Of a stretch of DNA of 64,000 nucleotides, positions 9,133 through 17,139 are shown one piece after another; within the stretch, counting starts at the first letter, position 1; each line of letters opens with the position of its first letter. A model generated the notes under the pieces. That model was not told the DNA's origin, did not search any database, and saw only the letters and a list, made by a program, of their open reading frames with translations. Both the position numbers and the translations under genes were made by a program. Source of the DNA: Rhizobium sp. ACO-34A (GTDB taxonomy: Bacteria > Pseudomonadota > Alphaproteobacteria > Rhizobiales > Rhizobiaceae); contig CP021371.1 in NCBI GenBank assembly GCA_002600635.1, forward strand, positions 2,111,001 to 2,175,000, given 5' to 3'.

Positions 9133-9351
9133 ATGTCTTATGCAGGAATGCCGCCGCAAATAACGGCGATGTCTAACAAGAACACCCGGCTGCAAGAGCC
9201 AAATTCCAATGATGCTTTTATCGAGGATTGGCCGGACGATCCGCCATCCGAAGGCGACGATTTCGAAGGTGGTCGTAACTGGGCGATGATACTGGTCTTC
9301 ATCGCGCTGTCGGTGCTGCCGTTGGTTGGTCTCGCTTTGCTGTTTTTCTGA
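9133..9351 (+). CDS. Small single-pass membrane protein, DDFEG-RNWA family (copy 1)
   Basis: A 72-residue protein. The N-terminal ~45 residues are hydrophilic and acidic. Then DDFEGGRNWAMIL leads into one hydrophobic segment (NWAMIL to the end) that finishes at the C-terminus with LALLFF. The ribosome site GGGGGGAGGG lies just upstream of ATG 9133, which is why I prefer it to an upstream start at 9103. The downstream gene at 9597 encodes a paralogue with the same DDFEG-RNWA-IL core. No known family is recognised. The shape (acidic cytosolic head, C-terminal anchor) suggests a tail-anchored regulator or subunit; that is inference. Confidence 0.7.
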   Translation: MSYAGMPPQITAMSNKNTRLQEPNSNDAFIEDWPDDPPSEGDDFEGGRNWAMILVFIALSVLPLVGLALLFF

Positions 9352-9596
9352 TCCAGAGCGAATCACGCAAGGCTTTCATTCCGAAATTTGCCCGGGAAAC
9401 TCACGTTGCTTATTTTGCGACGCAAAAAGAGACGGGATCCCTTTCATTTTTATGCTGCAATGCAGTATAAACCGCCCACTGCAGAGTATATTTTCATTTT
9501 TTTGTTACATGTGGCGCAAGGGCTCTCGCATATTTCTGCGCGGCAGCGTAGATTTTATTCATTCTGATGATTTAGGGGTCTTGGGAGGAGCCTTGA

Positions 9597-9806
9597 ATGA
9601 TCCGCATTAAGAAATCGGCACATTTGTCGCCGGTCCGGGGCTTTGATTCCGGCTGGCAAAGTGTTCAGATCGCTCCGTGGAGCGTCAGCGAAGTCAAGCG
9701 GTTGGAGGACGATGACTTTGAAGGCATCCGCAACTGGGCGATCATCCTTCTTTTCGTATCCTTGATGATGATCCCGTTCGGCTCTGTTGCCTGGCTTCTT
9801 GCCTGA
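9597..9806 (+). CDS. Small single-pass membrane protein, DDFEG-RNWA family (copy 2)
   Basis: A 69-residue paralogue of the preceding gene. Both share DDFEG-x-RNWA-x-IL followed by a hydrophobic segment with one conserved proline, and both end within it. Here the N-terminal half is basic and unrelated in sequence (MIRIKKSAHLSPVRGFDSG). A strong GGGAGGAG ribosome site at 9583-9590 precedes ATG 9597. The 245-bp gap before it and the 169-bp gap to recJ suggest its own transcript. I recognise no family and infer no function beyond membrane location. Confidence 0.7.
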   Translation: MIRIKKSAHLSPVRGFDSGWQSVQIAPWSVSEVKRLEDDDFEGIRNWAIILLFVSLMMIPFGSVAWLLA

Positions 9807-9975
9807 CACTCGTCGCTGGGGAGCGTTCTTTTCAGGGGAATCAGCATCGCTGATCGGCTTGTGGTGTCCGTGCGTCGTGGAAGACTGCGCGGACAATCGT
9901 TTGCGCAAGCCTGAAGGGCTGTTCATTTGCCCAAGGACCTGTAGAAGAAGAGCAGGTATAATGGGCATTTGAGGC

Positions 9976-11778
9976 ATGGAAGAACCGGTAGATCCCGTCC
10001 CGCGCGCGTTTCTGGGCGTTGAGCAGTCCGTTTCCGGGCAGCGCTGGGTTTCCCGCCTTGATCAGGCCGGGCAGAACCGGGCGCTTGCGATCAGTCAGCT
10101 GCATGGGCTTCCGGAGATCGTTTCGCGCGTTCTTGCTGGACGCGGCGTGGGGGTGGATGAAGCGCCGGCCTTCCTCGATCCAACCATTCGCTCCCTCATG
10201 CCGGATCCTTTGCGTTTGACCGACTGTGCGAAAGCCGGTGAGCGGTTGGTCAAGGCGATCAGGGATGGGGAGAGGGTCGCCATCTTCGGTGACTATGATG
10301 TCGACGGTGCCGCGTCTTCCGCGCTGCTGTATCGGTTCCTGCATCACTTCGGCGTCGAGGCCGAAATCTACATTCCGGATCGCATCTTCGAAGGCTACGG
10401 GCCGAACCCGACGGCAATCGGTCAGTTGATCGATCGGGGCGCCCAGCTCATCGTCACGGTCGACTGCGGCTCCACCAGCATCGAAGCGCTGGCTGCTGCT
10501 GCCGACCGCGGGATGGATGTTGTCGTGATCGACCATCACCAGATGGGGCACCAGATGCCGGCCTGCCTCGCGCTAGTCAATCCGAATCGTGAGGACGATC
10601 TTTCGGGGCAGGGACATCTTTGTGCGGCCGGCGTGGTTTTTCTGGTTCTTGTGGCCACGCTGCGCATGCTGCGCGAAGCTGGCCATCCGAAAGCGCGCTC
10701 GCTCGATCTCCTGGCTTGGCTCGATCTGGTTGCGCTCGCCACCGTCTGCGATGTGGTGCCCCTCAAGGGCCTGAACCGTGCCTATGTCGTGAAGGGCCTG
10801 ATCGCCGCGCGCCACCAGAACAATGCAGGCCTTGCAGCCCTGCTGCGGGTGGCTGGTATCGGCGGCCCGGTGACGCCCTATCACTTCGGTTTTCTGGTCG
10901 GGCCGAGAATCAATGCCGGCGGTCGAATCGGCGATGCTGCGCTCGGAAGCCGTCTTCTGACGCTTGACGATGCCGCACAGGCTGATGAGATCGCCGCACG
11001 GCTGGATGAGCTCAATCGCGAACGCCAGGCGATGGAACAAGTGATGCTTGCCGAAGCGGAAGCGGAAGTGCTTGCCGAATACGGCACCGGCGAATCTGCC
11101 TCTGTGATCGTGACGGCGCGGGACAACTGGCACCCGGGCATCGTTGGATTGCTCGCGGCACGCATCAAGGAGAAGTTCAGGCGGCCCGCCTTTGCCATCG
11201 CATTTGATCCTTCAGGCAGGGGCACAGGTTCCGGGCGCTCGATCAATGGCTTCGATATGGGTCGCATGGTGCGGGCTGCCGTGGATGCCGGCCTGCTGCT
11301 CAAGGGTGGCGGCCACGCCATGGCTGCCGGCTTGACTGTCGAGCGCGCGAACCTCGGGCGGCTGCGGACATTCTTCGACGAGGCATCTTCCGCGCAGGTT
11401 GCGACGCTTGCTGCCAACCGCTCTCTCAAGATCGATGGAGCGCTAGGCGCGTCCGCCGCGACCGTGGCGCTCATCGATCAGCTCGAATCGGCTGGTCCTT
11501 ACGGCTCAGGTCATCCGCAGCCGGTCTTCGCCATTCCATCCCATCGTCTGAAGGATTCGAGGCCCGTCGGCACGACTCATGTGAAGGTCACGCTGGAGGC
11601 ACAGGACGGTTCCCGTGTGGACGGGATTGCCTTTCGTGCCGCCGAAACCCCGCTTGGAGATTTTCTGCTGAAAGGTCGGGGGATGCAGGTTCACGTTGCG
11701 GGTTCTTTGAGCGCCGATCACTGGCAGGGCACAAGGCGCGTGCAGATGCGTATTCTCGACGCTGCCAAAGCCCCGTAA
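9976..11778 (+). CDS. recJ: Single-stranded-DNA-specific exonuclease RecJ
   Basis: A 5'-3' ssDNA exonuclease used in recombination and mismatch repair. The 600-aa protein shows the DHH-superfamily metal motifs: G105-DYDVDG111 (motif I) and D186-HH188 in VVIDHHQ. The DHHA1 part contains the GGGHAMAAG glycine loop, and a C-terminal OB-type domain follows. ATG 9976 is preceded only by a weak ribosome site. It is the end of the plus-strand run that starts at alaC; two tRNA-Glu genes follow on the opposite strand. Confidence 0.96.
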   Translation: MEEPVDPVPRAFLGVEQSVSGQRWVSRLDQAGQNRALAISQLHGLPEIVSRVLAGRGVGVDEAPAFLDPTIRSLMPDPLRLTDCAKAGERLVKAIRDGERVAIFGDYDVDGAASSALLYRFLHHFGVEAEIYIPDRIFEGYGPNPTAIGQLIDRGAQLIVTVDCGSTSIEALAAAADRGMDVVVIDHHQMGHQMPACLALVNPNREDDLSGQGHLCAAGVVFLVLVATLRMLREAGHPKARSLDLLAWLDLVALATVCDVVPLKGLNRAYVVKGLIAARHQNNAGLAALLRVAGIGGPVTPYHFGFLVGPRINAGGRIGDAALGSRLLTLDDAAQADEIAARLDELNRERQAMEQVMLAEAEAEVLAEYGTGESASVIVTARDNWHPGIVGLLAARIKEKFRRPAFAIAFDPSGRGTGSGRSINGFDMGRMVRAAVDAGLLLKGGGHAMAAGLTVERANLGRLRTFFDEASSAQVATLAANRSLKIDGALGASAATVALIDQLESAGPYGSGHPQPVFAIPSHRLKDSRPVGTTHVKVTLEAQDGSRVDGIAFRAAETPLGDFLLKGRGMQVHVAGSLSADHWQGTRRVQMRILDAAKAP

Positions 11779-11873
11779 CGCAGCCAAGGCACATAATGCG
11801 CATGGAACCACTGTGTGGCAGCGGCTCAACCGCTCGCCAACCATCATTATTGACAATCTAATGAGAGTTGAAG

Positions 11874-11948
11874 TGGCACGCCCTAGGGGAGTCGAACCCC
11901 TCTTCCCAGAATGAAAATCTGGTGTCCTAACCGATAGACGAAGGGCGC
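11874..11948 (-). tRNA. tRNA-Glu (anticodon TTC), copy 1
   Basis: A 75-nt cloverleaf with encoded CCA. The acceptor stem is GCGCCCT with AGGGCGT, and G1 pairs with U72 as a wobble. The anticodon stem CCAGA/TCTGG holds the loop TTTTCAT with anticodon TTC. The T arm GAGGGGTTCGACTCCCC is intact. It is identical in sequence to the copy at 12165 and lies convergent to recJ. Confidence 0.96.
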
Positions 11949-11971
11949 GTGCGCTTCGTGGTGTGGCGCCC

Positions 11972-12000
11972 TTATATGCAGGGTTTGAAAAAGCCGCAAG
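11972..12000 (-). promoter_or_regulatory. Promoter of tRNA-Glu copy 1
   Basis: Read on the minus strand: CTTGCG (12000-11995), 17 bp, ATATAA (11977-11972). This fits the rhizobial housekeeping pattern CTTGAC-N17-CTATAT. The expected start would leave a leader of about 15 nt before the tRNA. The promoter of the second tRNA-Glu copy has the same -35 and the same spacing. Confidence 0.7.
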
Positions 12001-12164
12001 CGGAATCTTGCTGTTTTTCCATCCTAATTTCGAGAAAAATTTGAGGCTGTGGAAGACTGCCGGAATGTCCGCATGCACCGGCATTCTTTCGGGCAATTCG
12101 TCTCGAATAGCCGCTAACAAGCGGTTTTCATCATGATTTCTGTGGAGGGAAATTAAAGCAGGAG

Positions 12165-12239
12165 TGGCACGCCCTAGGGGAGTCGAACCCCTCTTCCCAG
12201 AATGAAAATCTGGTGTCCTAACCGATAGACGAAGGGCGC
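12165..12239 (-). tRNA. tRNA-Glu (anticodon TTC), copy 2
   Basis: A 75-nt tRNA with CCA, base-for-base identical to the copy at 11874-11948 and in the same orientation, separated by 216 bp with no gene. The similar 5' flanks (TATAAGG and a CTTGCGG box) show that the duplication included the promoter. Confidence 0.96.
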
Positions 12240-12258
12240 GTGCGCTCCGTGGAGGCCC

Positions 12259-12287
12259 TTATAGTCAGGTCGTTTTATTCCCGCAAG
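12259..12287 (-). promoter_or_regulatory. Promoter of tRNA-Glu copy 2
   Basis: On the minus strand: CTTGCG (12287-12282), 17 bp, CTATAA (12264-12259). It has the same -35, spacing and TATAAGG discriminator region as the first copy, while the spacer sequences differ. The conserved boxes against a drifted spacer support both as working promoters. Confidence 0.72.
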
Positions 12288-12359
12288 CGGCAATTTTCGT
12301 TTTTTTGCAAAAAAATGACAGCTGCCGTCAGTCTGTGGAAAATAAGCCGATAAATGAAT

Positions 12360-12391
12360 AAAACCAGCATGTTGGGGAACATGCTGGTTTT
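12360..12391 (-). terminator. Intrinsic terminator of the 12425 lipoprotein gene
   Basis: A perfect 14-bp stem, AAAACCAGCATGTT with its complement, closes a 4-nt loop (12374-12377). It begins 33 bp past the stop of the minus-strand lipoprotein gene. Read on the minus strand the stem ends in TTTT followed by AT-rich sequence. Confidence 0.8.
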
Positions 12392-12424
12392 CGGTGTCTG
12401 GCAAATGCCCGGGAAGCCGGCGCT

Positions 12425-13222
12425 TTAGCGGGTCTCGGCCGAAGCGTTCTGATCGGCCTTGTTCTTCTTGCCGCCGGAGAGGAGTTCGGAGAGCGATGGC
12501 AGCCATTTCCGCTTCTTCTGCGAAGCGTCCGCAGAGGCGACATCGGGCTCTGCTGCTGTCGCAGGAACTGTGGCGGCAGACTTCTGCGCCTCTTCTTCGG
12601 CAAGAGAGACCGGCTCGGCCGCATCATATTTCGCTGGAGCCGCCGGTTCCGAATAATCGGGCATCACGGCGGTTTCCCGCACAGGCTCGACCGGCTCCGG
12701 CAGGTCGGCGCTGAAGAGGCTCTTGTTCATCGGGCTGACGGCGCGTGAGGGCAGGTCCGCGGGGACGATACTGGAGGAAACGTTGCCATTCGCCGCAAGG
12801 GATGCCGTTTCGGTTCCTTCCGTCAGATCTTCCGATTCCGGCATGACGGCCTGTGCCGGTGCCGAGAATATGCTGGTGCGGCCAGCGGACACCGTGGTCG
12901 GCTGCATGGTCAGTTCGCCAAGGTCGGCGGGTGCTGCAACCTGCTGGACCGGATCCGGGGCGGCAGGCGCGCTGGCGCGCGTCGCGGCCGTAGCCTTCTT
13001 GTTGGGAACGCTGACGACGAGCGGATCGGTGTAGGCGGAAGCTGAGGCTGGCAGGGCAACCTTGCTCTTCTTGGGAACCGCGGCAGGCGTATCGGGCGAG
13101 GCGTCGCCGACTTCCATGGTCTCGACCAATTGATTGGTCTGGCATCCTGACAGCGCCAGCAGGCTGGCGCCGACAAGCAGCGAGTGGATAGCGGGATTGG
13201 CCCGGACGAAGCGAGATGCCAT
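12425..13222 (-). CDS. Proline/alanine-rich lipoprotein of unknown function
   Basis: 265 residues. A type II signal peptide ends in LALSGC with Cys27 as the lipid site. The mature part is low-complexity (Ala, Pro, Ser, Glu) with no folded domain I recognise, and it ends in a lysine-rich tail. I chose ATG 13222, with AAGAGG upstream, because it puts the signal peptide at the N-terminus; the longer frame to 13327 adds an arginine-rich stretch. It shares the short motif SLAEEEA with the linker of the D,D-carboxypeptidase at 60408. Probably an envelope protein; the role is unknown. Confidence 0.7.
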   Translation of the reverse strand: MASRFVRANPAIHSLLVGASLLALSGCQTNQLVETMEVGDASPDTPAAVPKKSKVALPASASAYTDPLVVSVPNKKATAATRASAPAAPDPVQQVAAPADLGELTMQPTTVSAGRTSIFSAPAQAVMPESEDLTEGTETASLAANGNVSSSIVPADLPSRAVSPMNKSLFSADLPEPVEPVRETAVMPDYSEPAAPAKYDAAEPVSLAEEEAQKSAATVPATAAEPDVASADASQKKRKWLPSLSELLSGGKKNKADQNASAETR

Positions 13223-13383
13223 GCGCAGATACCTCTTGATCGGCTCAAGCAGCGCGGACAGCGGTTTTCCGGCTGTCCGTCTCACTGCGGGTCCGAGTGC
13301 GGTGCGTCGGATACGACGACCATTCAAGGCGTCACGCTATAAGGATTAGCTTGCGCGAAGCGGGTGCAGGCTTGCCAGCAATC

Positions 13384-13824
13384 TTACCAGGCGCCGGTAT
13401 TCGGCATGGAGAGCCAGGGCTCTGCCCCGGGCAGGCTTTCGCCCTTTTGCAGGATTTCGATGGAGATGCCGTCGGGAGAGCGAACGAAAGCCATGTGGCC
13501 GTCGCGGGGAGGGCGGTTGATGGTCACGCCGCGATCCATCAGCTTCTGGCAGATGGCGTAGATATCATCGACCTCATAGGCGAGGTGACCGAAATTCCGT
13601 CCTCCGGTATAATCCTCGGGATCCCAGTTATAGGTCAGCTCGAGACAGGGAGCCGAGTTGTGCCGGGCAGCGTCGATATCGTCGTGTGCCGCGAGGAAGA
13701 CGAGTGTGAAGCGGCCTTTCTCGTTTTCCATTCGGCGGATCTCGGTGAGTCCGAAAACGTTACAGTAAAAATCGAGGGACGCGTCGAGATCTTTGACGCG
13801 AACCATGGTGTGAAGATAACGCAT
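13384..13824 (-). CDS. gloA: Lactoylglutathione lyase (glyoxalase I)
   Basis: Converts the methylglyoxal-glutathione hemithioacetal to S-lactoylglutathione. The 146-aa protein has the glyoxalase/VOC double beta-alpha-beta-beta-beta fold: [14 protein letters not shown] at the start, LELTYNW and GHLAYEVDD in the middle, [12 protein letters not shown] at the end. The metal-ligand His and Glu positions of the nickel-type short glyoxalases are present. ATG 13824 follows GGAGAA. It is transcribed toward the lipoprotein gene, 161 bp away. Confidence 0.92.
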   Translation of the reverse strand: MRYLHTMVRVKDLDASLDFYCNVFGLTEIRRMENEKGRFTLVFLAAHDDIDAARHNSAPCLELTYNWDPEDYTGGRNFGHLAYEVDDIYAICQKLMDRGVTINRPPRDGHMAFVRSPDGISIEILQKGESLPGAEPWLSMPNTGAW

Positions 13825-14008
13825 GAAGGTTCTCCATATGACTGTAGGGATATGGAACAGGCGACAGCTTCGAGCAAGCCTCATAGCCCAAAAAGCATCT
13901 GGGAATATCTGAATCTAGGACTTGCGCTGATCCGTTACGAGAATGTTAATCTAGGCGTCAAGAATCGATTAACTTTACCGTGTGACGCGTTTTCGAGGGG
14001 CTTGGGAG

Positions 14009-14587
14009 ATGGCGGACAGGATTTTACCGAAAGGGCTCTCTGGTTTCGAGGAACTGTCCGGCGAAGCCGTTGACCTGATCGAGATAACCGGCGTCGTGAA
14101 ATGGTTCGACGTGGCCAAGGGCTTCGGGTTCATCATCCCGGATAACGGTATGCAGGATGTGCTTCTGCATGTGACCTGCCTGCGCCGCGATGGCTATCAG
14201 ACCATTCTGGAAGGCACCCGCATCGTAGCCCTGATCCAGAAGCGTGATCGTGGCTATCAGGCTTTCCGTATTCTTTCCATGGACCAGTCGACGGCAGTTC
14301 ACCCTTCGCAGCTTCCGCCAGTGCGCACTCACGTACAGGTTACGCCAACGAGCGGCCTTGAGCGTGTGCTGGTCAAGTGGTTCAATCGTACCAAGGGTTT
14401 TGGCTTTCTGACGCGTGGTGAGGGGACGGAGGACATCTTCGTACACATGGAAACCCTCCGTCGCTTCGGCCTCACCGAATTGCGGCCCGGACAGACGGTG
14501 CTGGTCCGTTTCGGCAACGGCGACAAGGGCCTGATGGCCGCCGAAATCCATCCCGATAATCCGGCGCCGGCTGCCCGTGCGCATTGA
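14009..14587 (+). CDS. Double cold-shock-domain protein
   Basis: 192 residues with two cold-shock (OB-fold, nucleic-acid-binding) domains. The first, around residues 25-90, has VVKWFDVAKGFGFI; the second, around 118-183, has LVKWFNRTKGFGFL. Both keep the RNP1-like K-G-F-G-F core; in the first the RNP2-like segment is the diverged DVLLHVTCL. A Pro/Gln linker joins them. Fused pairs of this kind are typical of alphaproteobacteria (CspD-like), where some act in stationary phase. ATG 14009 is preceded by GAGGGGCTTGGGAG; a GTG at 13982 would add nine residues. The DUF192 gene follows closely. Confidence 0.9.
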   Translation: MADRILPKGLSGFEELSGEAVDLIEITGVVKWFDVAKGFGFIIPDNGMQDVLLHVTCLRRDGYQTILEGTRIVALIQKRDRGYQAFRILSMDQSTAVHPSQLPPVRTHVQVTPTSGLERVLVKWFNRTKGFGFLTRGEGTEDIFVHMETLRRFGLTELRPGQTVLVRFGNGDKGLMAAEIHPDNPAPAARAH

Positions 14588-14600
14588 GGTTCGCGTGGAA

Positions 14601-15077
14601 ATGATAAAACTTGCAAAGAGCGCCCTTATGGCGCTTTTTCTGTTTCTGGTGCCGGCAGGTCTTCTTGCTGCCGACGATGTCCGTTTTGACAGAAGCCAGC
14701 TGCGCATCGACACGCCGGAGGGCAAGTCGCACGAGTTTCAGGTCGAACTGGCCTTGAGCCCCGAGCAGCGCGAGCGTGGCCTGATGTATCGCGAAAGGCT
14801 GGGTGATGACGAAGGCATGATCTTCGACTTCGGTCTTGAGCGGGACGTCATGATGTGGATGAAGAACACGCCGCTTTCGCTGGACATGCTGTTTATCGAT
14901 GGCACCGGACGCGTCCAGCGGGTGGCCAGTCGCGCGGTTCCCTATTCCGAATCAATCATTTCGTCCGGCGGGCCGGTGCGCTTCGTACTGGAAATCCGGG
15001 GTGGCCGCGCCGCCGAGCTGGGAATCGCTCCCGGTGCCCAGGTCACCATCGCGGCAACGACGTCCCTGTCGAAATAG
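14601..15077 (+). CDS. Exported DUF192 family protein
   Basis: 158 residues. A signal peptide (LMALFLFLVPAGLLAADD) is followed by a DUF192 domain with its hallmark features: RERGLMYRE, GMIFDFG and MWMKNTPLSLDMLFID. The family is periplasmic or exported and its function is unknown. An in-frame ATG at 14577 overlaps the stop of the cold-shock gene; I prefer 14601 because it gives a clean signal peptide. The tight spacing suggests co-transcription with the cold-shock gene. Confidence 0.88.
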   Translation: MIKLAKSALMALFLFLVPAGLLAADDVRFDRSQLRIDTPEGKSHEFQVELALSPEQRERGLMYRERLGDDEGMIFDFGLERDVMMWMKNTPLSLDMLFIDGTGRVQRVASRAVPYSESIISSGGPVRFVLEIRGGRAAELGIAPGAQVTIAATTSLSK

Positions 15078-15170
15078 CCGGTGCCCGGCACGCGGATCAT
15101 CATGCGGATACCGGTTTTTTAATGTTGCGGCTCGATGGTGAACCGTGTATTGCCACTTTCATCACGGGAA

Positions 15171-15247
<77 letters not shown>

Positions 15248-15757
15248 TTTCCTCATTGATATGATTGAGGAATTCGGTGTCTTTTCATTCGTCCAAATGG
15301 GTATTGGATACGCTTTGTGAGCGTAAGTCAGCTTTGTGACGTGCGCTTGGAACGCTGAATGGCTTATTCCCTACAAGCAAGGACTGCTGCTGATCATCCG
15401 GATCACGCAGCTGTTATCGTCTCTGGCTGTCATATACTCTTTGGGTTTGAGGAGGTGGCATCGCTTCGATTCCTGTTATCCTGATCCTCAGGCCGGATCG
15501 GGTGGAATACAGCCCAAAATATGAGTTGATCGAACTGCCCAAATGGGGCAGAACACTTCAGAATTTGGAACAGGAAAGCGAAAATCGCGCATTGCGGACA
15601 GTTTTTCTAAGATGCTGAAATTCAACGATCTATTTGATTTCGAATCTCTGCATCGTGCCGTTCGAATTCGCCGCGGTCATATGATTGGCGGCAGATGCCA
15701 CGATTAAACGACGGATAAAGGAATTTCCTGCCGTCACTTCTGGAGTTGAACGCGACC
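15248..15757. other. 510-bp non-coding stretch between tRNA-Pro and the NDUFS4-like gene
   Basis: No convincing gene. A frame of 62 codons at 15336 has no ribosome site and no family likeness. Visible structures are the hairpin just after tRNA-Pro and a small CTGCCC/GGGCAG hairpin near 15535-15551. Base composition looks more AT-rich than the flanking genes. A promoter for the NDUFS4-like gene must lie near the right edge, but I see no clear -35/-10 pair. Confidence 0.6.
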
Positions 15758-16063
15758 ATGCCCGCGAAGATCTACCGCCCCGCAAAGACCGCGATGCAGT
15801 CCGGCAAGGCGAAGACCCATGTCTGGATCCTCGAATTCGATCAGGCTATTCCGCGCAAGATCGATCCCATCATGGGTTACACCAGTTCTGCCGACACCCG
15901 GCAGCAGCTGAAGCTTGTGTTCGATACGCTGGAGCAGGCGGAAGCCTACGCCAAGCGCGAAGGTATCGACTATCGCGTGATCCAGCCGAAGGAACCGAAG
16001 CGTCAGGTCGTTTCCTACACCGACAATTTCCGTTTCAATCGTCTGCAGCCTTGGACCCACTGA
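15758..16063 (+). CDS. NDUFS4-like complex I accessory subunit (ETC complex I subunit family)
   Basis: 101 residues matching the ETC_C1_NDUFA4/NDUFS4 family: AKIYRPAKTAMQSGKA at the N-terminus, WILEF, then the ESAEAY-like LEQAEAYAKREGIDYRV and a C-terminal YTDNFRFNRLQPWTH. In mitochondria NDUFS4 sits on the hydrophilic arm of NADH:ubiquinone oxidoreductase; alphaproteobacteria carry a homologue, usually away from the nuo operon as here. ATG 15758 is chosen by family likeness. A TTG at 15746 would add four residues. Confidence 0.93.
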   Translation: MPAKIYRPAKTAMQSGKAKTHVWILEFDQAIPRKIDPIMGYTSSADTRQQLKLVFDTLEQAEAYAKREGIDYRVIQPKEPKRQVVSYTDNFRFNRLQPWTH

Positions 16064-16122
16064 CTGCCAACGCATTGCAGTTGCCCGCCTTAATCCTGTC
16101 GGGCGTAACGACGGGATGGAAC

Positions 16123-16199
<77 letters not shown>

Positions 16200-16210
16200 A
16201 TGCTTGTGCA

Positions 16211-16275
16211 GCGCCGGATACGTCTGGACTATCACCAAAACTCCTGGACTCTGCGCCTCATACCTCTGGACTCGA
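16211..16275 (-). repeat. Left cluster of GAGTCCAG-type repeats (outward-pointing)
   Basis: Read on the minus strand, three copies of a ~20-bp motif follow each other at ~21-22 bp spacing. They start at 16273 (GAGTCCAGAGGTATGAGGCG), 16251 (GAGTCCAGGAGTTTTGGTG) and 16230 (AGTCCAGACGTATCCGGCG). The block 16244-16275 matches 17321-17352 in inverted orientation at 30 of 32 positions. Clustered terminal repeats pointing outward recall the multiple end repeats of some transposons such as the IS21 family, but no transposase is present. Confidence 0.75.
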
Positions 16276-16338
16276 CCGATGGTCATTGACGCTATGCACT
16301 GCCAAGTCGCTCATTGCTAATACCAGTTCTGCTTCTAC

Positions 16339-17139
16339 CTAGCTTGGGGTCTTCGGAATCCAGATCGCGGACGTATCGTCGCCGAACGGGACGGCCTCAC
16401 CCTCCAATGCGCAGACACCCACCCAAGCGCACACGACGGCATCCAGCATGTCCTCAAAAGCCTTCATCTCCCATACCTTTGCATTCGTCACCGGAACAGT
16501 TAGCGCATCGGCCACCCCACCGATCCGTCCGTCGAGATGCGCGATAATAAAATGCCAGACCTCGACGAGTTTGGCGCGGCGTTCCGAGACCGTATCCGAC
16601 CGCCAGTAGTTGCGGACTTTGCCCTGTTTGTAGGGAAGCCGCTTTTCGGCATTGGTCAGTTCAACGAGTGCAGGATGTGGGTAGACTTCAAGCAGACCGG
16701 GATTGTGGACTTCCGTAGTTAACAAGGGGTATCCCGCGAGCTCGAACCCGGCTTTAAGGTCGTCGCTGACCTTGCCGGGCCTTATTGCGCTTGGCGTGTG
16801 TGTACCGCATTGGCGAGCACCGTAGGAGGAAGAGACCAAGTTGTCCGAAGTCCGACGAGCCGTAATCGGCTTGTGCGAGAGCGGCATATCGATGGCAACG
16901 AGATTGATCTGACATCCCGACAGGGCTTGAGCGACGGTCAGAAGGGCCGAAGCTTCTGGGGCCGATCCCCGCGGGCGATCAGGAAGAACTAAGGCATCGT
17001 CCCCATACGCTAGGAAACCGAGATAGGAAGAGGCGGCTGCACGCAGTCTCCAGCCCGTTCCATCGTCGATGACCAAGGCAACCCCGCTCGGCTCGGTCAC
17101 AGTCCACGCAGCGTCTATACCTATTACAGCTTTCAGCAC
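16339..17139 (-). CDS. DUF429 domain protein (predicted RNase H-fold nuclease) in a repeat-bounded cassette
   Basis: 266 residues. The N-terminal VIGIDAAWTVTEPSGVAL is the first strand of the DUF429 RNase H-like fold with the metal-binding Asp. IAIDMPLSHKP, EVYPHPALVEL and a late FEDMLDAVVCAWVG helix carry further family acids. DUF429 proteins are predicted nucleases; no substrate is established. The start is GTG 17139 with AAGGG upstream. The gene is the only one between two inverted clusters of a ~20-bp motif and lies beside tRNA-Arg. Its base composition looks lower in GC than its neighbours. Acquisition as mobile cargo is inference. Confidence 0.85.
   Translation of the reverse strand: MLKAVIGIDAAWTVTEPSGVALVIDDGTGWRLRAAASSYLGFLAYGDDALVLPDRPRGSAPEASALLTVAQALSGCQINLVAIDMPLSHKPITARRTSDNLVSSSYGARQCGTHTPSAIRPGKVSDDLKAGFELAGYPLLTTEVHNPGLLEVYPHPALVELTNAEKRLPYKQGKVRNYWRSDTVSERRAKLVEVWHFIIAHLDGRIGGVADALTVPVTNAKVWEMKAFEDMLDAVVCAWVGVCALEGEAVPFGDDTSAIWIPKTPS

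Noticed and set aside
15464-15475. CTTCGATTCCTG resembling the T arm of the nearby tRNA-Arg, as a possible att site relic
   Set aside because: Only 11-12 bases agree, in a generally conserved T-arm word, with no integrase and no further tRNA likeness around it.
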